This document shows positions 28,332 through 36,959 of a stretch of 64,000 bases of DNA, piece by piece (within the stretch, counting starts at the first letter, position 1; every line of letters begins with the position of its first letter). The DNA is from Acidobacteriota bacterium (GTDB lineage Bacteria > Acidobacteriota > Terriglobia > Terriglobales > Acidobacteriaceae), in assembly GCA_016196065.1 (NCBI GenBank), contig JACPYL010000010.1, positions 434,001-498,000 of the forward strand. The letters run 5' to 3'. Made by a program: the position numbers and the translations under genes. The notes below the pieces were generated by a model, which was given only the letters and a program-made list of their open reading frames with translations, did not search any database and had not been told where the DNA came from.

Positions 28332-30584
28332 CTAGAAGCGAAACAGGTAGCTGACCTTCACGAAAATCTGCCGCCCAGTTGAAAATCCCGGAAAGCCGGT
28401 GCGCCGAAGACCACTGGGGTCCGCTGGATCGAAGGAGAGGTTCTCCCGCCGGTCTGTGTAACCGAGGTAGATCGCAGTGCCGGGATTTACGAGGTACGTC
28501 AGCAGCACATCACCGGTCATTCGCTTCGAACGATCGAGATTCACGAGCGACTGATTCGGCAGGGTGGCGTTGTAGTCGAAAATTGCGCGAAACGATAACA
28601 CCCGCGTGAACTGATAGTTCACCTTGGTACGAAAGAGGTGGTCGTTGAAGACAGAAGCTGATTTTGGAAGCCCAGGTTCGCGCGGAGTGGCCAGCGTTCC
28701 CAAGCGGCTATAGATATACGTTTGATCCACGCGCAAACGTGAGGTGGGATGCAGCGTCACGGAGAGACTTGCATCGTCCGACTTTCCCACGAAGGGAAGT
28801 ACATCCGAGGCAGGAACGAAGTTGATGTTCGTCCCATGACTGTATGAGGCGTCGAAGCCAAGCCACTTGACCGCCTGAGTCGAGAAGATGAAGTAAGTGG
28901 CATTTTCGCGAAAGCCGATGCCCTGAAATCTTTCGAACTCTTCCAGATGGCCGAAGGAAACGAACATTGGTCCTTTGAAGGTGAACGAAAATGGAGTGTC
29001 GACCAGCCATTCCTGCAGTTGGCCGCGATGGTCCCAGATCATGTGGGTATTGAGTGTGGGTCCAAAACTGACGAGTGACCCGTGTTCTGGCCGCCAATGG
29101 TATCCGGCTTCGTTCTTGAGCTGGCGAATGTCGACCCTCGGAATGAAGCCGAGGTCGGCGCGAAAGTTCGGACTGCGGTCCAGATAGTTAGTGAAATAGG
29201 TCAGATGCAGGCCAGTGTGCTGCACTTCGGCAAAGTAATCGGATCCGGAGGAATGGGTGCCATTCAGATCGTGAGCGCGGGACTGGACTGCCTGTCCGGT
29301 AAACACCCAATTTGCGCCCATCTTGATGCGGGTATCGAAGGAAAACACTTCGTTGGAACTGTTGCCAAAATGGCGGCGCGATACGAGCGCCCCCACCGTC
29401 GATTGACGGCCCACCTCGCGTTGCACGCGGACGATTCCCAGGTCCGTTCGATCTCCTGAAAATGACTCTCCGGGCGGAATGACCTTTCCTTGCGCCCGGT
29501 CGTCTGATGCCAACACGCCCAGTGCCCAGGGGCCGACCTTGCCGGTCATGCGCAATCCGAACTGAGGGTCAACGATGCGGCGCGAGAAAAACAAATCTTC
29601 CGGCGTCTGAAAAAATCCTGAGCCTTCCGTAAAGAAGGGCCGTTTCTCGGGAAAGAAAACTTCGTAGCGCTGGTTCACTGTCACTTGCGGTTCGTCCGAT
29701 TCCACCTGGCTGAAATCTGGATTGGCAGTCACGTCCAGCGTGAGCGCGTCGCGCAACACAAATTTGGCGTCGAGTCCGCCGCGCCAGTCGTTTTGAGTTT
29801 TGATGGATGGATTTGTGCCGTCAGGAATGTTGAGAAACCGCTGGCCGGCAAACGAGGCATAGGGAATGAACTGCATGTTGCGTCCCGGTGTTAGATCGCC
29901 CATCGCTTCCAGCGTTGCGAACTGAGGAACATACGCCTCAATTTTTTCGGTAAGGTGCGGCCATGTGGAGAACTCCTTGGTCACTGGGGAATAACGCCCC
30001 AGCGCGATTCCCCAAGTTGCATCCGAGGCAGTATGGAAACGCAGGCTCTTGAATGGGATTGCGATGAGGACGACAAACCCCTCAGGCGTCAGGTGTCCTT
30101 CCGAATGCCAGAGCGTGTCAAAGGAGAAATCGTCGTCCTGTCCCTCGGTGATAATCCCTTCGCGTTGAATTCCGAGCGGATTGGCAAAGAATTCGTACGC
30201 TCGGCGCCCGTCGTGGAAGGTGTCGAGCGTGATACTGACGCGATCGTCGTCGAGGATTTCTTCTCGGCGGCTGACATGAGCACGAAGTACGCGGTGGTCT
30301 TCCTTGCAAACAAATACCGCGTACAGATTCTTTTCGTCGTACGCGAGATAGGCGACAGTTTCGAGCGTGGCTGTTGCGCCGTCGTTAGGCTCACGCTGAG
30401 TGAATTCTGTAATGCGCAATCCCTGGGGCTGGGAGTCTCTGGATAAGTAGTCGCTCAATCTGGGCGGAGTCGCGACTTTCGGGAGCCGAATACGGGTCCC
30501 AGCGCCTGCAGTTTCGGCGGATGCCATGCACCCTATCGCCAGCACAGCCGCTATGCACAACATCGTTTTTGAGAATGAATTCAT
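28332..30584 (-). CDS. DUF5916 outer-membrane protein with N-terminal CBM9-like domain
   Basis: 750 aa from the ATG at 30584. The longer open frame lacks a signal peptide, whereas this start gives one (MNSFSKTMLCIAAVLAIGCMASA). Residues about 30-220 resemble the carbohydrate-binding family 9-like domain (VAYLAYDEKNLYAVFVCKEDHRVLRAHVSRRE, DRVSITLDTFHDGRRAYEFFANPLG). The DUF5916 body follows: NPDFSQVESDEPQVTVNQRYEVFFPEKRPFFTEGSGFF and then a barrel ending in a terminal Phe (VKVSYLFRF). Length and motifs fit the family. The ligand is unknown. A paralogue is at 37604. Confidence 0.87.
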   Translation of the reverse strand: MNSFSKTMLCIAAVLAIGCMASAETAGAGTRIRLPKVATPPRLSDYLSRDSQPQGLRITEFTQREPNDGATATLETVAYLAYDEKNLYAVFVCKEDHRVLRAHVSRREEILDDDRVSITLDTFHDGRRAYEFFANPLGIQREGIITEGQDDDFSFDTLWHSEGHLTPEGFVVLIAIPFKSLRFHTASDATWGIALGRYSPVTKEFSTWPHLTEKIEAYVPQFATLEAMGDLTPGRNMQFIPYASFAGQRFLNIPDGTNPSIKTQNDWRGGLDAKFVLRDALTLDVTANPDFSQVESDEPQVTVNQRYEVFFPEKRPFFTEGSGFFQTPEDLFFSRRIVDPQFGLRMTGKVGPWALGVLASDDRAQGKVIPPGESFSGDRTDLGIVRVQREVGRQSTVGALVSRRHFGNSSNEVFSFDTRIKMGANWVFTGQAVQSRAHDLNGTHSSGSDYFAEVQHTGLHLTYFTNYLDRSPNFRADLGFIPRVDIRQLKNEAGYHWRPEHGSLVSFGPTLNTHMIWDHRGQLQEWLVDTPFSFTFKGPMFVSFGHLEEFERFQGIGFRENATYFIFSTQAVKWLGFDASYSHGTNINFVPASDVLPFVGKSDDASLSVTLHPTSRLRVDQTYIYSRLGTLATPREPGLPKSASVFNDHLFRTKVNYQFTRVLSFRAIFDYNATLPNQSLVNLDRSKRMTGDVLLTYLVNPGTAIYLGYTDRRENLSFDPADPSGLRRTGFPGFSTGRQIFVKVSYLFRF

Positions 30585-30613
30585 GTGCGATCTTGTGAAA
30601 CTTCCATGCTCTA

Positions 30614-30669
30614 GAAAAACTTTGCCCTCGAGTTCCGGATTCGATAGGGGAAGGCTCGGAACCCGAGGG
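30614..30669 (-). terminator. Terminator of the 27-residue-repeat gene
   Basis: CCCTCGGGTTCCG and CGGAACTCGAGGG (minus strand) form two 6-bp helices separated by one mismatch. GTTTTTC follows on the minus strand. It sits between the repeat gene and the DUF5916 gene and should end the former. Confidence 0.65.
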
Positions 30670-30746
30670 CGGATTGTGGGCTGCTGAGAGGTCCGGCGCG
30701 TTTCACTGGTTGATGACACGCGACGGACGCTGGTTACACATTTCGA

Positions 30747-31370
30747 CTAGACGATTTCCTGCGAGAGCTTGTGGCCTTTCTTGTCGTCTTTGCCACGGCC
30801 ACGGCGCTGATCACCGGGCTCTGCTTCGCGAGCGATTTCCTGCGAGAGCTTGTGACCTTTCTTGTCGTCCTTGCCACGACCGCGGCGCTGATCACCGGGC
30901 TCGGCTTCGCGGGCGATTTCCTGCGAGAGCTTGTGGCCCTTCTTGTCGTCTTTGCCACGGCCATGACGCTTGTCGCCGGGCTCTGCTTCACGAGCGATTT
31001 CCTGCGAGAACTTGTGGCCCTTCTTGTCGTCTTTGCCGCGGCCATGACGCTTGTCGCCAGGCTCTGCTTCGCGGGCGATTTCCTGGGAGAACTTGTGACC
31101 CTTCTTGTCGTCCTTGCCACGGCCATGACGCTTGTCGCCGGGCTCGGCTTCGCGAGCGATTTCCTGCGAGAACTTGTGGCCCTTCTTGTCGTCTTTGCCA
31201 CGGCCATGACGCTTGTCGCCGGGTTCGGCTTCGCGAGCGATTTGGGTAAGTCCGGCGCTGGAGCTAGCGATCTCGCGATGCGAGGTCAGTTTGGTGGTGT
31301 TGTTCACGCTGGCGTTCATCCCGGTAGCCAGTGCCAGTGATGCGGCGATTACGAGCAGTTCTTTTTTCAT
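30747..31370 (-). CDS. Secreted protein made of six 27-residue charged repeats
   Basis: 207 aa from the ATG at 31370, which has AAGGAG 8 bp upstream; the frame is open further but without a ribosome site. Residues 1-20 are a signal peptide (MKKELLVIAASLALATGMNA). After residue 42 there are six tandem 27-residue units, each of the form (E/Q)IAREAEPGD-(K/Q)R(H/R)GRGKDD-KKGHK(F/L)SQ, then EIV and the stop. The first units have KRH and HKF, the last two QRR and HKL, so the array diverges from one end. The units are very rich in K, R, D, E and G and lack Cys. I know no function. It could be a surface polyampholyte, a cation or polyanion binder, or a precursor cut between repeats. Its predicted promoter matches the ECF motif. 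Confidence 0.8.
   Translation of the reverse strand: MKKELLVIAASLALATGMNASVNNTTKLTSHREIASSSAGLTQIAREAEPGDKRHGRGKDDKKGHKFSQEIAREAEPGDKRHGRGKDDKKGHKFSQEIAREAEPGDKRHGRGKDDKKGHKFSQEIAREAEPGDKRHGRGKDDKKGHKLSQEIAREAEPGDQRRGRGKDDKKGHKLSQEIAREAEPGDQRRGRGKDDKKGHKLSQEIV
30759..31244. repeat. Six tandem 81-bp repeats inside the secreted repeat protein gene
   Basis: Exact period of 81 bp, equal to 27 codons, with no length change between units. Units differ mainly by a few substitutions, so the array keeps its reading frame. It is coding, not a CRISPR: there are no spacers. Confidence 0.95.
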
Positions 31371-31447
31371 TGTGATTCTCCTTAAGATTTTGTTTTCGTG
31401 AACCGCATCCCGTTTTGCTCTGGTCTGGCGGCTTCCCGTTCGCAAAT

Positions 31448-31477
31448 TAAGACAACGGGACCTCGCGGTGCGGAACA
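31448..31477 (-). promoter_or_regulatory. Predicted ECF-type promoter, repeat-protein gene
   Basis: Minus strand: TGTTCCGC, 16-bp spacer, GTCTTA. It faces the repeat-protein gene and implies a leader of about 70 nt. Confidence 0.6.
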
Positions 31478-31594
31478 AAGAAATTGTGGGTGGACCGACT
31501 GTGCCCGTAACCGGTTGAAAACGCATGGCTTGCGATTCCTTGCGCGGATTTTCAAGTCGCATCTTCTTTTATTGCGGGAAATTTCAAAGAAATC

Positions 31595-31623
31595 TGTTCC
31601 GCCTCCCCGGGCCTGTTGTCTTA
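31595..31623 (+). promoter_or_regulatory. Predicted ECF-type promoter, sigma-factor gene (autoregulatory)
   Basis: Plus strand: TGTTCCGC, 15-bp spacer, GTCTTA. The -35-like box is identical to that of the divergent repeat-protein gene. ECF sigma factors usually drive their own operon, which fits this site lying ahead of sigma and anti-sigma. Confidence 0.6.
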
Positions 31624-31772
31624 GGAGATGTAGGGAATCAGTAGCGAAACGGCTAGCGGGAATTATGGAAATGATCGACGCACTCACAACCGGCTACGGA
31701 GTTCGCGGCAGAGTAGTCGCCCCAAGGGTTCCATCGGCGGGCCGGGCAGAGTCGGGCGCTATAATCGAACGC

Positions 31773-32384
31773 ATGTCTTTGGAGCAACTCCTGGACGAGG
31801 AGTTGGTCACCCTCTATCGGTCCGGAACCCAGGTCGGCGAACGGGAACAGTATATTAACGAGTTATTTCGGCGGAACTACGCGCGAGTAGCCCGTTGGTG
31901 CCTGCGCTTTACTACCGATCGCGAAGCGGCAGCCGACCTCGCACAAGAGGTTTTCGCCAAGGCGTATCAGAACCTCAGTTCATTCCAGGGACAATCCAAG
32001 TTTTCTACCTGGCTTTTTGTGATTGCACGCAACCACTGTTTGAATGCGGTCCGAGCGAATAGCCGGCAGGCGACAGAACTCTCTGCCGACGATGGCGAAG
32101 AAATCCTGCTCGGTATTGCGGACAATTCTCCCAGTGCGCATTCCGTACTGGAACAGACGGCATCAGCGCAAATGGTTCGCAAGCTCCTGACGGAAGCGCT
32201 CGACGAGACGGAAAAGATGGTCTTCACCCTGCATTACGGCGAGGAGGTCTCGCTGGATGCAATCACGCGCCTGCTGCGGTTGGAAAACCAGAGCGGCGCG
32301 AAGGCTTATATCGTCAGTGCCAAGCGTAAACTGGCCCGCTTGGTGCAGCAAATGAAGGCACGTGGTCAATACGGAAGAGTTTGA
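31773..32384 (+). CDS. ECF-type RNA polymerase sigma factor
   Basis: 203 aa from the ATG at 31773, where homology-like sequence begins (MSLEQLLDEELVTLYRSG). ATGs at 31665 and 31671 are in-frame alternatives. Region 2 is seen in INELFRRNYARVARWCLRFTTDREAAADLAQEVFAKAYQNLSSF then FSTWLFVIARNHCLNAVR. Region 4 is seen in LDETEKMVFTLHYGEEVSLDAITRLLRLENQSGAKAYIVSAKRKL. There is no region 1.1 or 3, as expected for ECF factors. The anti-sigma gene follows directly. The promoter-like sites found around it suggest a regulon of envelope and secreted proteins. Confidence 0.92.
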   Translation: MSLEQLLDEELVTLYRSGTQVGEREQYINELFRRNYARVARWCLRFTTDREAAADLAQEVFAKAYQNLSSFQGQSKFSTWLFVIARNHCLNAVRANSRQATELSADDGEEILLGIADNSPSAHSVLEQTASAQMVRKLLTEALDETEKMVFTLHYGEEVSLDAITRLLRLENQSGAKAYIVSAKRKLARLVQQMKARGQYGRV

Positions 32385-33173
32385 ATGAGGCGCGCCATGT
32401 CTGATCGGAACATACTAAAAGAATCGTTCACCGCCACGCCGGATTGCCTGACACCAGAGCAACTGGAAGCCCTGCTGGATGGCAAGAAAACACATCCTCA
32501 TATGGAGAACTGCCCACGATGCCAGGCGGAGCTGACGATGCTGAAGTCTTTCGAATCCGACGCGCCGCTTCCCGACGAAGGCGCGGCCGTGGCCTGGATC
32601 AGCGCGCAACTCGACCGCCGTCTCGACAGCATCAAGCAACCGGTTCGGTCCCGCGCTCGCGCGGCGGTGCAGGGTTTGGAACCACAGAATTGGTTGAGCC
32701 GGATGTTGGGACGAGGAGGATTTCGATGGGCGCTTCCGGTCGGCGCCGTGGCCGCCGTTGCCATCGTGAGCGCACTGCTCCTGCAGCCGTCAAAACCACC
32801 CCAGTTGCAGGCCAATGCCGGAGGCAATCAGGTTATCTATCGTTCTCAGGAAGTGGTAATTGTCGGCCCGGTTGGCGAGTTGCAACAGATGCCGCGAGAG
32901 CTGCAATGGCAGTCGTTCTCCGGGGCTGCGTCGTACAGGATCGAAATCATGGAAGTGGATCAAACGCGGCTCTGGGCGGGCGATACGAAGGGAACATCCA
33001 TCCCTTTGCCGGCCGCGGTACGTGCTAAAATACTTCCAGGAAAGCCGATTCTGTGGCAGGTCACCGCCACCGACGCACAAGGCCGAGTCTTGGGTAGTTC
33101 GCAAACCCAGCGGTTTTCCACTCCCCGCCAAAATTCGTCTGAAAAGTCTCAATCGCCCCAATCGTCCCAATAG
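32385..33173 (+). CDS. Membrane anti-sigma factor with zinc-finger (ZAS-type) N-terminus
   Basis: 262 aa. Its ATG immediately follows the sigma stop codon, with GGAAGAG as ribosome site; a second ATG at 32397 is also possible. The N-terminal cytoplasmic part has the H-x3-C-x2-C zinc motif (HMENCPRCQAELTML) of ZAS anti-sigma domains. One transmembrane segment lies near residues 115-135 (FRWALPVGAVAAVAIVSALLL). The periplasmic part is a beta-rich Fn3-like domain (LQWQSFSGAASYRIEIMEVDQ ... ILWQVTATDAQGRVLGSS). It should hold the ECF factor at the membrane until an envelope signal is received. Confidence 0.88.
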   Translation: MRRAMSDRNILKESFTATPDCLTPEQLEALLDGKKTHPHMENCPRCQAELTMLKSFESDAPLPDEGAAVAWISAQLDRRLDSIKQPVRSRARAAVQGLEPQNWLSRMLGRGGFRWALPVGAVAAVAIVSALLLQPSKPPQLQANAGGNQVIYRSQEVVIVGPVGELQQMPRELQWQSFSGAASYRIEIMEVDQTRLWAGDTKGTSIPLPAAVRAKILPGKPILWQVTATDAQGRVLGSSQTQRFSTPRQNSSEKSQSPQSSQ

Positions 33174-33185
33174 CGGAGGTTCGTC

Positions 33186-34346
33186 ATGATGGCAGCAAAT
33201 CGTTTTCATCCTTTCAAGTTGATGGCCGGCATTTCATGGATCGTGTTACTAATCGCGACATCAGGATCTGTGTTTGCGGTGGATCCGCCATTCTTAGGCG
33301 TTGAGCTGACCATCCCCTCCGAAACCGTTCCGCCCGGTGGCATGCTGCAGTTGAAGGTGCAGATCACGGAGCCTAAGCCGATCTCCAAGGGTGGGCAGAA
33401 GTCCAGATTTCAAGCGAAGTTTCTCAGCCAGCCACAAGGGATTGCACTCTTTAGCCCAGATGGCGATGCCAGCGGTACAGCCGTTCTCTCGAAGGGTGCC
33501 GCGCAGTTTTCGCTTAGCTCCCCGCTTTTGTCGATGGGAATGAACATCGACTATCCGATCATGACCATTGCAATACCGGTGAAGGCGACGGCCAAAATAG
33601 GAGACTCCGCGCCATTGACTCTCGACCCGAGCCTATCGCGATGGGTCGATCCCGCGGGGCAAGACTACCCGGTCGTTCTAACCGATGGCGTCGTGACGGT
33701 TGGGGGAACGCTGTCAATTTCAGACATTATTCCCGGGGGAGGCCTCGTCCCCAAAGGTACGACGATCGCCATTCGTGGCGTCGGGTTTCAACCGGACTCG
33801 ATTGTCCAGGTGAATGAGTCGATTCCAGACACGCAGACCTATATCGGGCCGACGGAAATCGATGTCACGTTGGGGGCCGACATCGATATGACGTCGCGCC
33901 GCATTCGCGTACGAAATCCGTCCTCGAATGAACGGGCCGTTTACTATTCCTACCAGCGGACTTCAGATATGGGGCTGAGCAAACATGTCCTGGTTGCCGC
34001 AACCGTGCCGTTGTTTTCTCAGAGCACCTGGAAAGTTGCCTACTTCAGGCCTGTTTTAAATGGTGCGCAGTTCAGTGGACTATCCGTAGAAAATCCGACT
34101 GCGCAACCTGTGAAGATAAAAATGCAACTGTTTAACAGCGGTGGAACGCTGCTGAAGACACGCAACGTCAAACTGTTGCCCAGCAAGAGGTACACGCGAG
34201 ATCTCGCCGAGGTGTTCATCGGCGTGGTGGCGGGCAACGGTACGAGTGTGAAAGTTACGTCGCCCGTCGCGATTCCGATGCTGGGACTATTGGGAGACGA
34301 CACGCTCGGAACTGTGGACCCGGTTGACCCTTCGCCGACTCTGTAG
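33186..34346 (+). CDS. Secreted protein with IPT/TIG-like domain, in the sigma operon
   Basis: 386 aa with GGAGG about 6 bp before the ATG and 12 bp after the anti-sigma gene, so it is in the same operon. Signal peptide (GISWIVLLIATSGSVFA). Residues about 30-165 form a beta domain (ELTIPSETVPPGGMLQLKVQITEPKPI). Residues about 178-255 look like an IPT/TIG fold (ISDIIPGGGLVPKGTTIAIRGVGFQPDSIVQVNES ... RRIRVRNPSSNERAV). The C-terminal part resembles a further beta-sandwich (AQFSGLSVENPTAQPVKIKMQLFNSGGTLL). Its 3' end overlaps the convergent CHAT gene by 60 bp. No function is known. It may be a periplasmic partner of the anti-sigma factor. Confidence 0.75.
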   Translation: MMAANRFHPFKLMAGISWIVLLIATSGSVFAVDPPFLGVELTIPSETVPPGGMLQLKVQITEPKPISKGGQKSRFQAKFLSQPQGIALFSPDGDASGTAVLSKGAAQFSLSSPLLSMGMNIDYPIMTIAIPVKATAKIGDSAPLTLDPSLSRWVDPAGQDYPVVLTDGVVTVGGTLSISDIIPGGGLVPKGTTIAIRGVGFQPDSIVQVNESIPDTQTYIGPTEIDVTLGADIDMTSRRIRVRNPSSNERAVYYSYQRTSDMGLSKHVLVAATVPLFSQSTWKVAYFRPVLNGAQFSGLSVENPTAQPVKIKMQLFNSGGTLLKTRNVKLLPSKRYTRDLAEVFIGVVAGNGTSVKVTSPVAIPMLGLLGDDTLGTVDPVDPSPTL

Positions 34347-36887
34347 CAGGAACCAAATTCCAGCTCCAAGTACGAGGGTCGCGATCGTCACCATCGACAT
34401 CAGTTCGCCCCATGAAACAAAGCGGGGAAGCGTACCGGTGCCGTCGCCGTTGAGTACGAACGCAGCCCAATGAGCGGGGTTTGCAAGTTGCGTATTGGAG
34501 TTGATAAACGTGAGCTTGGCAGAGCGCAGCGCTTCCACTTTTGACTGCCGTTTCACGAGAGCGTAGTAATAAAACTGCTTCATGAACTCGCTGGTTGGTT
34601 GATCCGCTACCCTCCACAATGTCGTCAGCGATGAACGTGAGCCCGCGACCAGCAGGGCGCGACTGAAAGCCTGCACACCTTCTCCGCGAATCATCTTTCC
34701 ACGTTCCGTGTTACACGCCGAAAGAGTCGCTAAATTGACGTCGTGCAGGTCCAGGTCGTACAACTCGCGCAAGAAAACGTAGTCCGCGCTCCCGGCGGGA
34801 TCAGCCGGGGAAAACAAGATTCGCGAGTTCTCGGGAATATCCGCATCCGCAAAGGCGTGGGTGCTCACATGCAACAGCGGGGCACGGGGCCCTTGGGAGG
34901 CAAGGAATGCCCTCTTGATGTCCGCGCTCCCTAAGTGCATTTCCGACCGGCCTCTGGCCATTCTGGAAATGCTCGCGATCTCTTCTTCGGAGTAAGGCAG
35001 TCTAGCCAGACTCCCTGACTTTTCGAACGTCCGCTGCCCTCGTTCCTGGATCTCAATCGCGGGATTTCCAAATGCGGCGAATTCCGGCATCCAGGGAAAG
35101 TGCAATCCAGCCCGGGTCGCCGGAGCACGGCGGAAGAGAGTAGCCGTCGGCAAGTAGGAAATGTCGTATTTCTCGATGAGGAGAGTATCGGAATGGGGAG
35201 AAGCCGGAGCTAGATCGAAGGGCACCGCAGCAAGCCATCCATCAGGAACGATGACGACGTGCCGCAAGTTCGGAGGCAGGGAAGAAGCGTCAGGAAACAA
35301 AGAGCCGAGAGTACTGACCTGTTGGCGCCAGTCGTCTTTAAGGCTATCCGGGAGTTGGCGCAGAAATTCAAGCAGATGTTCCCGCTCGGCAGTGGAATAC
35401 GTGATCTGTTTTACTCCGTGCGAGTCATGAGTACACCAAAGGAGCGCAACCCGGTTTCCTGAAACCCAGTATTCCAGGAGAACCGTATCCGAATCGAGAT
35501 ACCGCTGAGTTTCACCGAGGCTGAGCGCCCCGGAATGCTTTGAGTCGCGTCCACGGCCGGCGGCGAGTCGATCCTGAAAGGTGCGGGCGCGACTTTTTTC
35601 CAGCACCGTAAACGCACTTCGAATATCGTTACGGCTGAGTAGCAGAGCGATCAAAGCGTCATACGCATCCCGTTTGTCGATGAGAAATTCGGCGCGTAGT
35701 GCCGACAACTGCAGTTGCGAGCGCGACATCTCGATGATCGCAATGGCCATCTCGTAGTCAGCCTGCGCGTCCGCCGCATGACCGGAGAGTTCATTGATTT
35801 TGCCGATCGCATAATGCGCTTTCCATTGCTCTTCCGCGATGCCGAGTCTTTCTGCTTGTGCAAGGGCGGCTTCAAACTCAGGGCGAGCTGACTGGAGATC
35901 AGATTCGCGCAGCAACGTCTCTCCCAGATAAAGGTGAGTCTGCACGACTTCGAGTTCCATGTGAGCTGACTGGGCGCGCGCCAAAGCCTTTTCGAAGAAG
36001 TGACGAGCCTTTTTTAAATCGTTCTGATCGAGGGCGTACACAATACCCATGTTCTTCAGGACGCTGATGTCGCCGTCATCGTCGTGCTGTTGTGTGTAGA
36101 GGTCCAGGGCCGACTGATAGCTGTCTAACGCTTTCCAGGGATCTCCCAGGCGGCGGTAGAGAACTCCAAGGTTCATGAAGAGGTGGGCCTTGTCACTTGC
36201 GGACAAACTGCTCGTTGCCCCGCCAACTTGCTTGTAGATCGTCAGTGCGTCCTGGTAACGCCCCAGCCGTTGATAGAGTGTGGCCTGGTTAATCTTCGTA
36301 ATCTGGCGCCAATAGTCGCTCCAAGTCTCGGCGGGATGGTTTTCCACGATCTGCAGCGCGCGTTCGTAAGCGCGTAGCGCTTCGAGATAATTTCCAGGGA
36401 AGTAATACGCGTTGCCCAGATTGTTCAGCGTTCGTACTTCGGTTTTGAGATCTTTGATGCTGCGGCTGAAAGAGAGGGCGTCGTTAAAGCTGGCCTGCGC
36501 CGCGGAATACTGTCCTAGTTCTCCTTCCGCGATACCACGACTGTTGAGCGCGTACGACTGTCCTTCGGCATCGCCTAACGCGTGGTACGCACCCAAGGCT
36601 CTCTGGGCGAAGTCGACCGCTTCACTGTTCTTCCCCAGCGAAGACGCGACGTTGCTGAGACCATTCAAGACATGGCCGAGTTGCTGAGATGGAGTGTCCG
36701 GGGACAGCGATTTGAGCACAGATTCATATGCCGCTTGCGCTTCCTGGAGAGACCCTTTGTCCTGCAGCGCATCGGCCTGGCGAATCTTTTCGTTAAGTGG
36801 GTCGTTTGGAATGCTTTGCGCAACGGAGAAGGTGCCTGCCGCAAGGTACAGGGCGAAGACCGTGACAGTGGCTCGAGCGGAGAACAT
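34287..36887 (-). CDS. Exported TPR-CHAT protein (caspase-like protease domain)
   Basis: 866 aa. An N-terminal signal peptide (TVTVFALYLAAGTFSVAQ) and a C-terminal transmembrane helix (MVTIATLVLGAGIWFLLQS) with a basic tail predict a periplasmic, membrane-anchored protein. Residues about 35-420 hold around nine TPR repeats (for example YSAAQASFNDALSFSRS, YLEALRAYERALQIVE, PWKALDSYQSALDLYTQ). The CHAT domain covers about 500-830, with the catalytic His in LLHVSTHAF near residue 672 and Cys in LATLSACNTERGKMIRGEGVQAF near 720. Both are present, so it may be active. CHAT proteins include TPR-activated proteases in defence (Craspase/TPR-CHAT) and heterocyst control. The exported form here next to an ECF sigma locus suggests an envelope stress or signalling role instead. 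Confidence 0.9.
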   Translation of the reverse strand: MFSARATVTVFALYLAAGTFSVAQSIPNDPLNEKIRQADALQDKGSLQEAQAAYESVLKSLSPDTPSQQLGHVLNGLSNVASSLGKNSEAVDFAQRALGAYHALGDAEGQSYALNSRGIAEGELGQYSAAQASFNDALSFSRSIKDLKTEVRTLNNLGNAYYFPGNYLEALRAYERALQIVENHPAETWSDYWRQITKINQATLYQRLGRYQDALTIYKQVGGATSSLSASDKAHLFMNLGVLYRRLGDPWKALDSYQSALDLYTQQHDDDGDISVLKNMGIVYALDQNDLKKARHFFEKALARAQSAHMELEVVQTHLYLGETLLRESDLQSARPEFEAALAQAERLGIAEEQWKAHYAIGKINELSGHAADAQADYEMAIAIIEMSRSQLQLSALRAEFLIDKRDAYDALIALLLSRNDIRSAFTVLEKSRARTFQDRLAAGRGRDSKHSGALSLGETQRYLDSDTVLLEYWVSGNRVALLWCTHDSHGVKQITYSTAEREHLLEFLRQLPDSLKDDWRQQVSTLGSLFPDASSLPPNLRHVVIVPDGWLAAVPFDLAPASPHSDTLLIEKYDISYLPTATLFRRAPATRAGLHFPWMPEFAAFGNPAIEIQERGQRTFEKSGSLARLPYSEEEIASISRMARGRSEMHLGSADIKRAFLASQGPRAPLLHVSTHAFADADIPENSRILFSPADPAGSADYVFLRELYDLDLHDVNLATLSACNTERGKMIRGEGVQAFSRALLVAGSRSSLTTLWRVADQPTSEFMKQFYYYALVKRQSKVEALRSAKLTFINSNTQLANPAHWAAFVLNGDGTGTLPRFVSWGELMSMVTIATLVLGAGIWFLLQSRRRVNRVHSSERVVSQ

Positions 36888-36959
36888 CTCTGCGACATTG
36901 TAGCGGGGGTCTCTGATCTGGCGCTAACCGCTCGTGCGAGTGCCGTTGTGAAAGATTTC

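Larger units (their letters stand above)
31371..31772. other. Divergent control region between repeat-protein and sigma-factor genes
   Basis: About 400 bp with no good independent gene. It holds two promoter-like sites of the same motif facing opposite ways (31448-31477 minus and 31595-31623 plus). The sigma frame is open through part of it, so its start could lie at 31665 or 31671. Confidence 0.6.

Noticed and set aside
30759..31244. CRISPR-like array
   Set aside because: Regular 81-bp repeats but no unique spacers. The units are codons of one protein and no cas genes are nearby.
30771..31340. Plus-strand frame of 189 hydrophobic residues opposite the repeat protein
   Set aside because: It is the complement of the 81-bp repeats; its hydrophobic look follows from the charged codons on the other strand. 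The minus frame has a signal peptide, ribosome site and promoter.
31760..31765. TATAAT just before the sigma start as a -10 box
   Set aside because: It lies only 8 bp from the chosen ATG and no -35 is found at 15-19 bp, while the motif at 31595-31623 agrees with four other sites.
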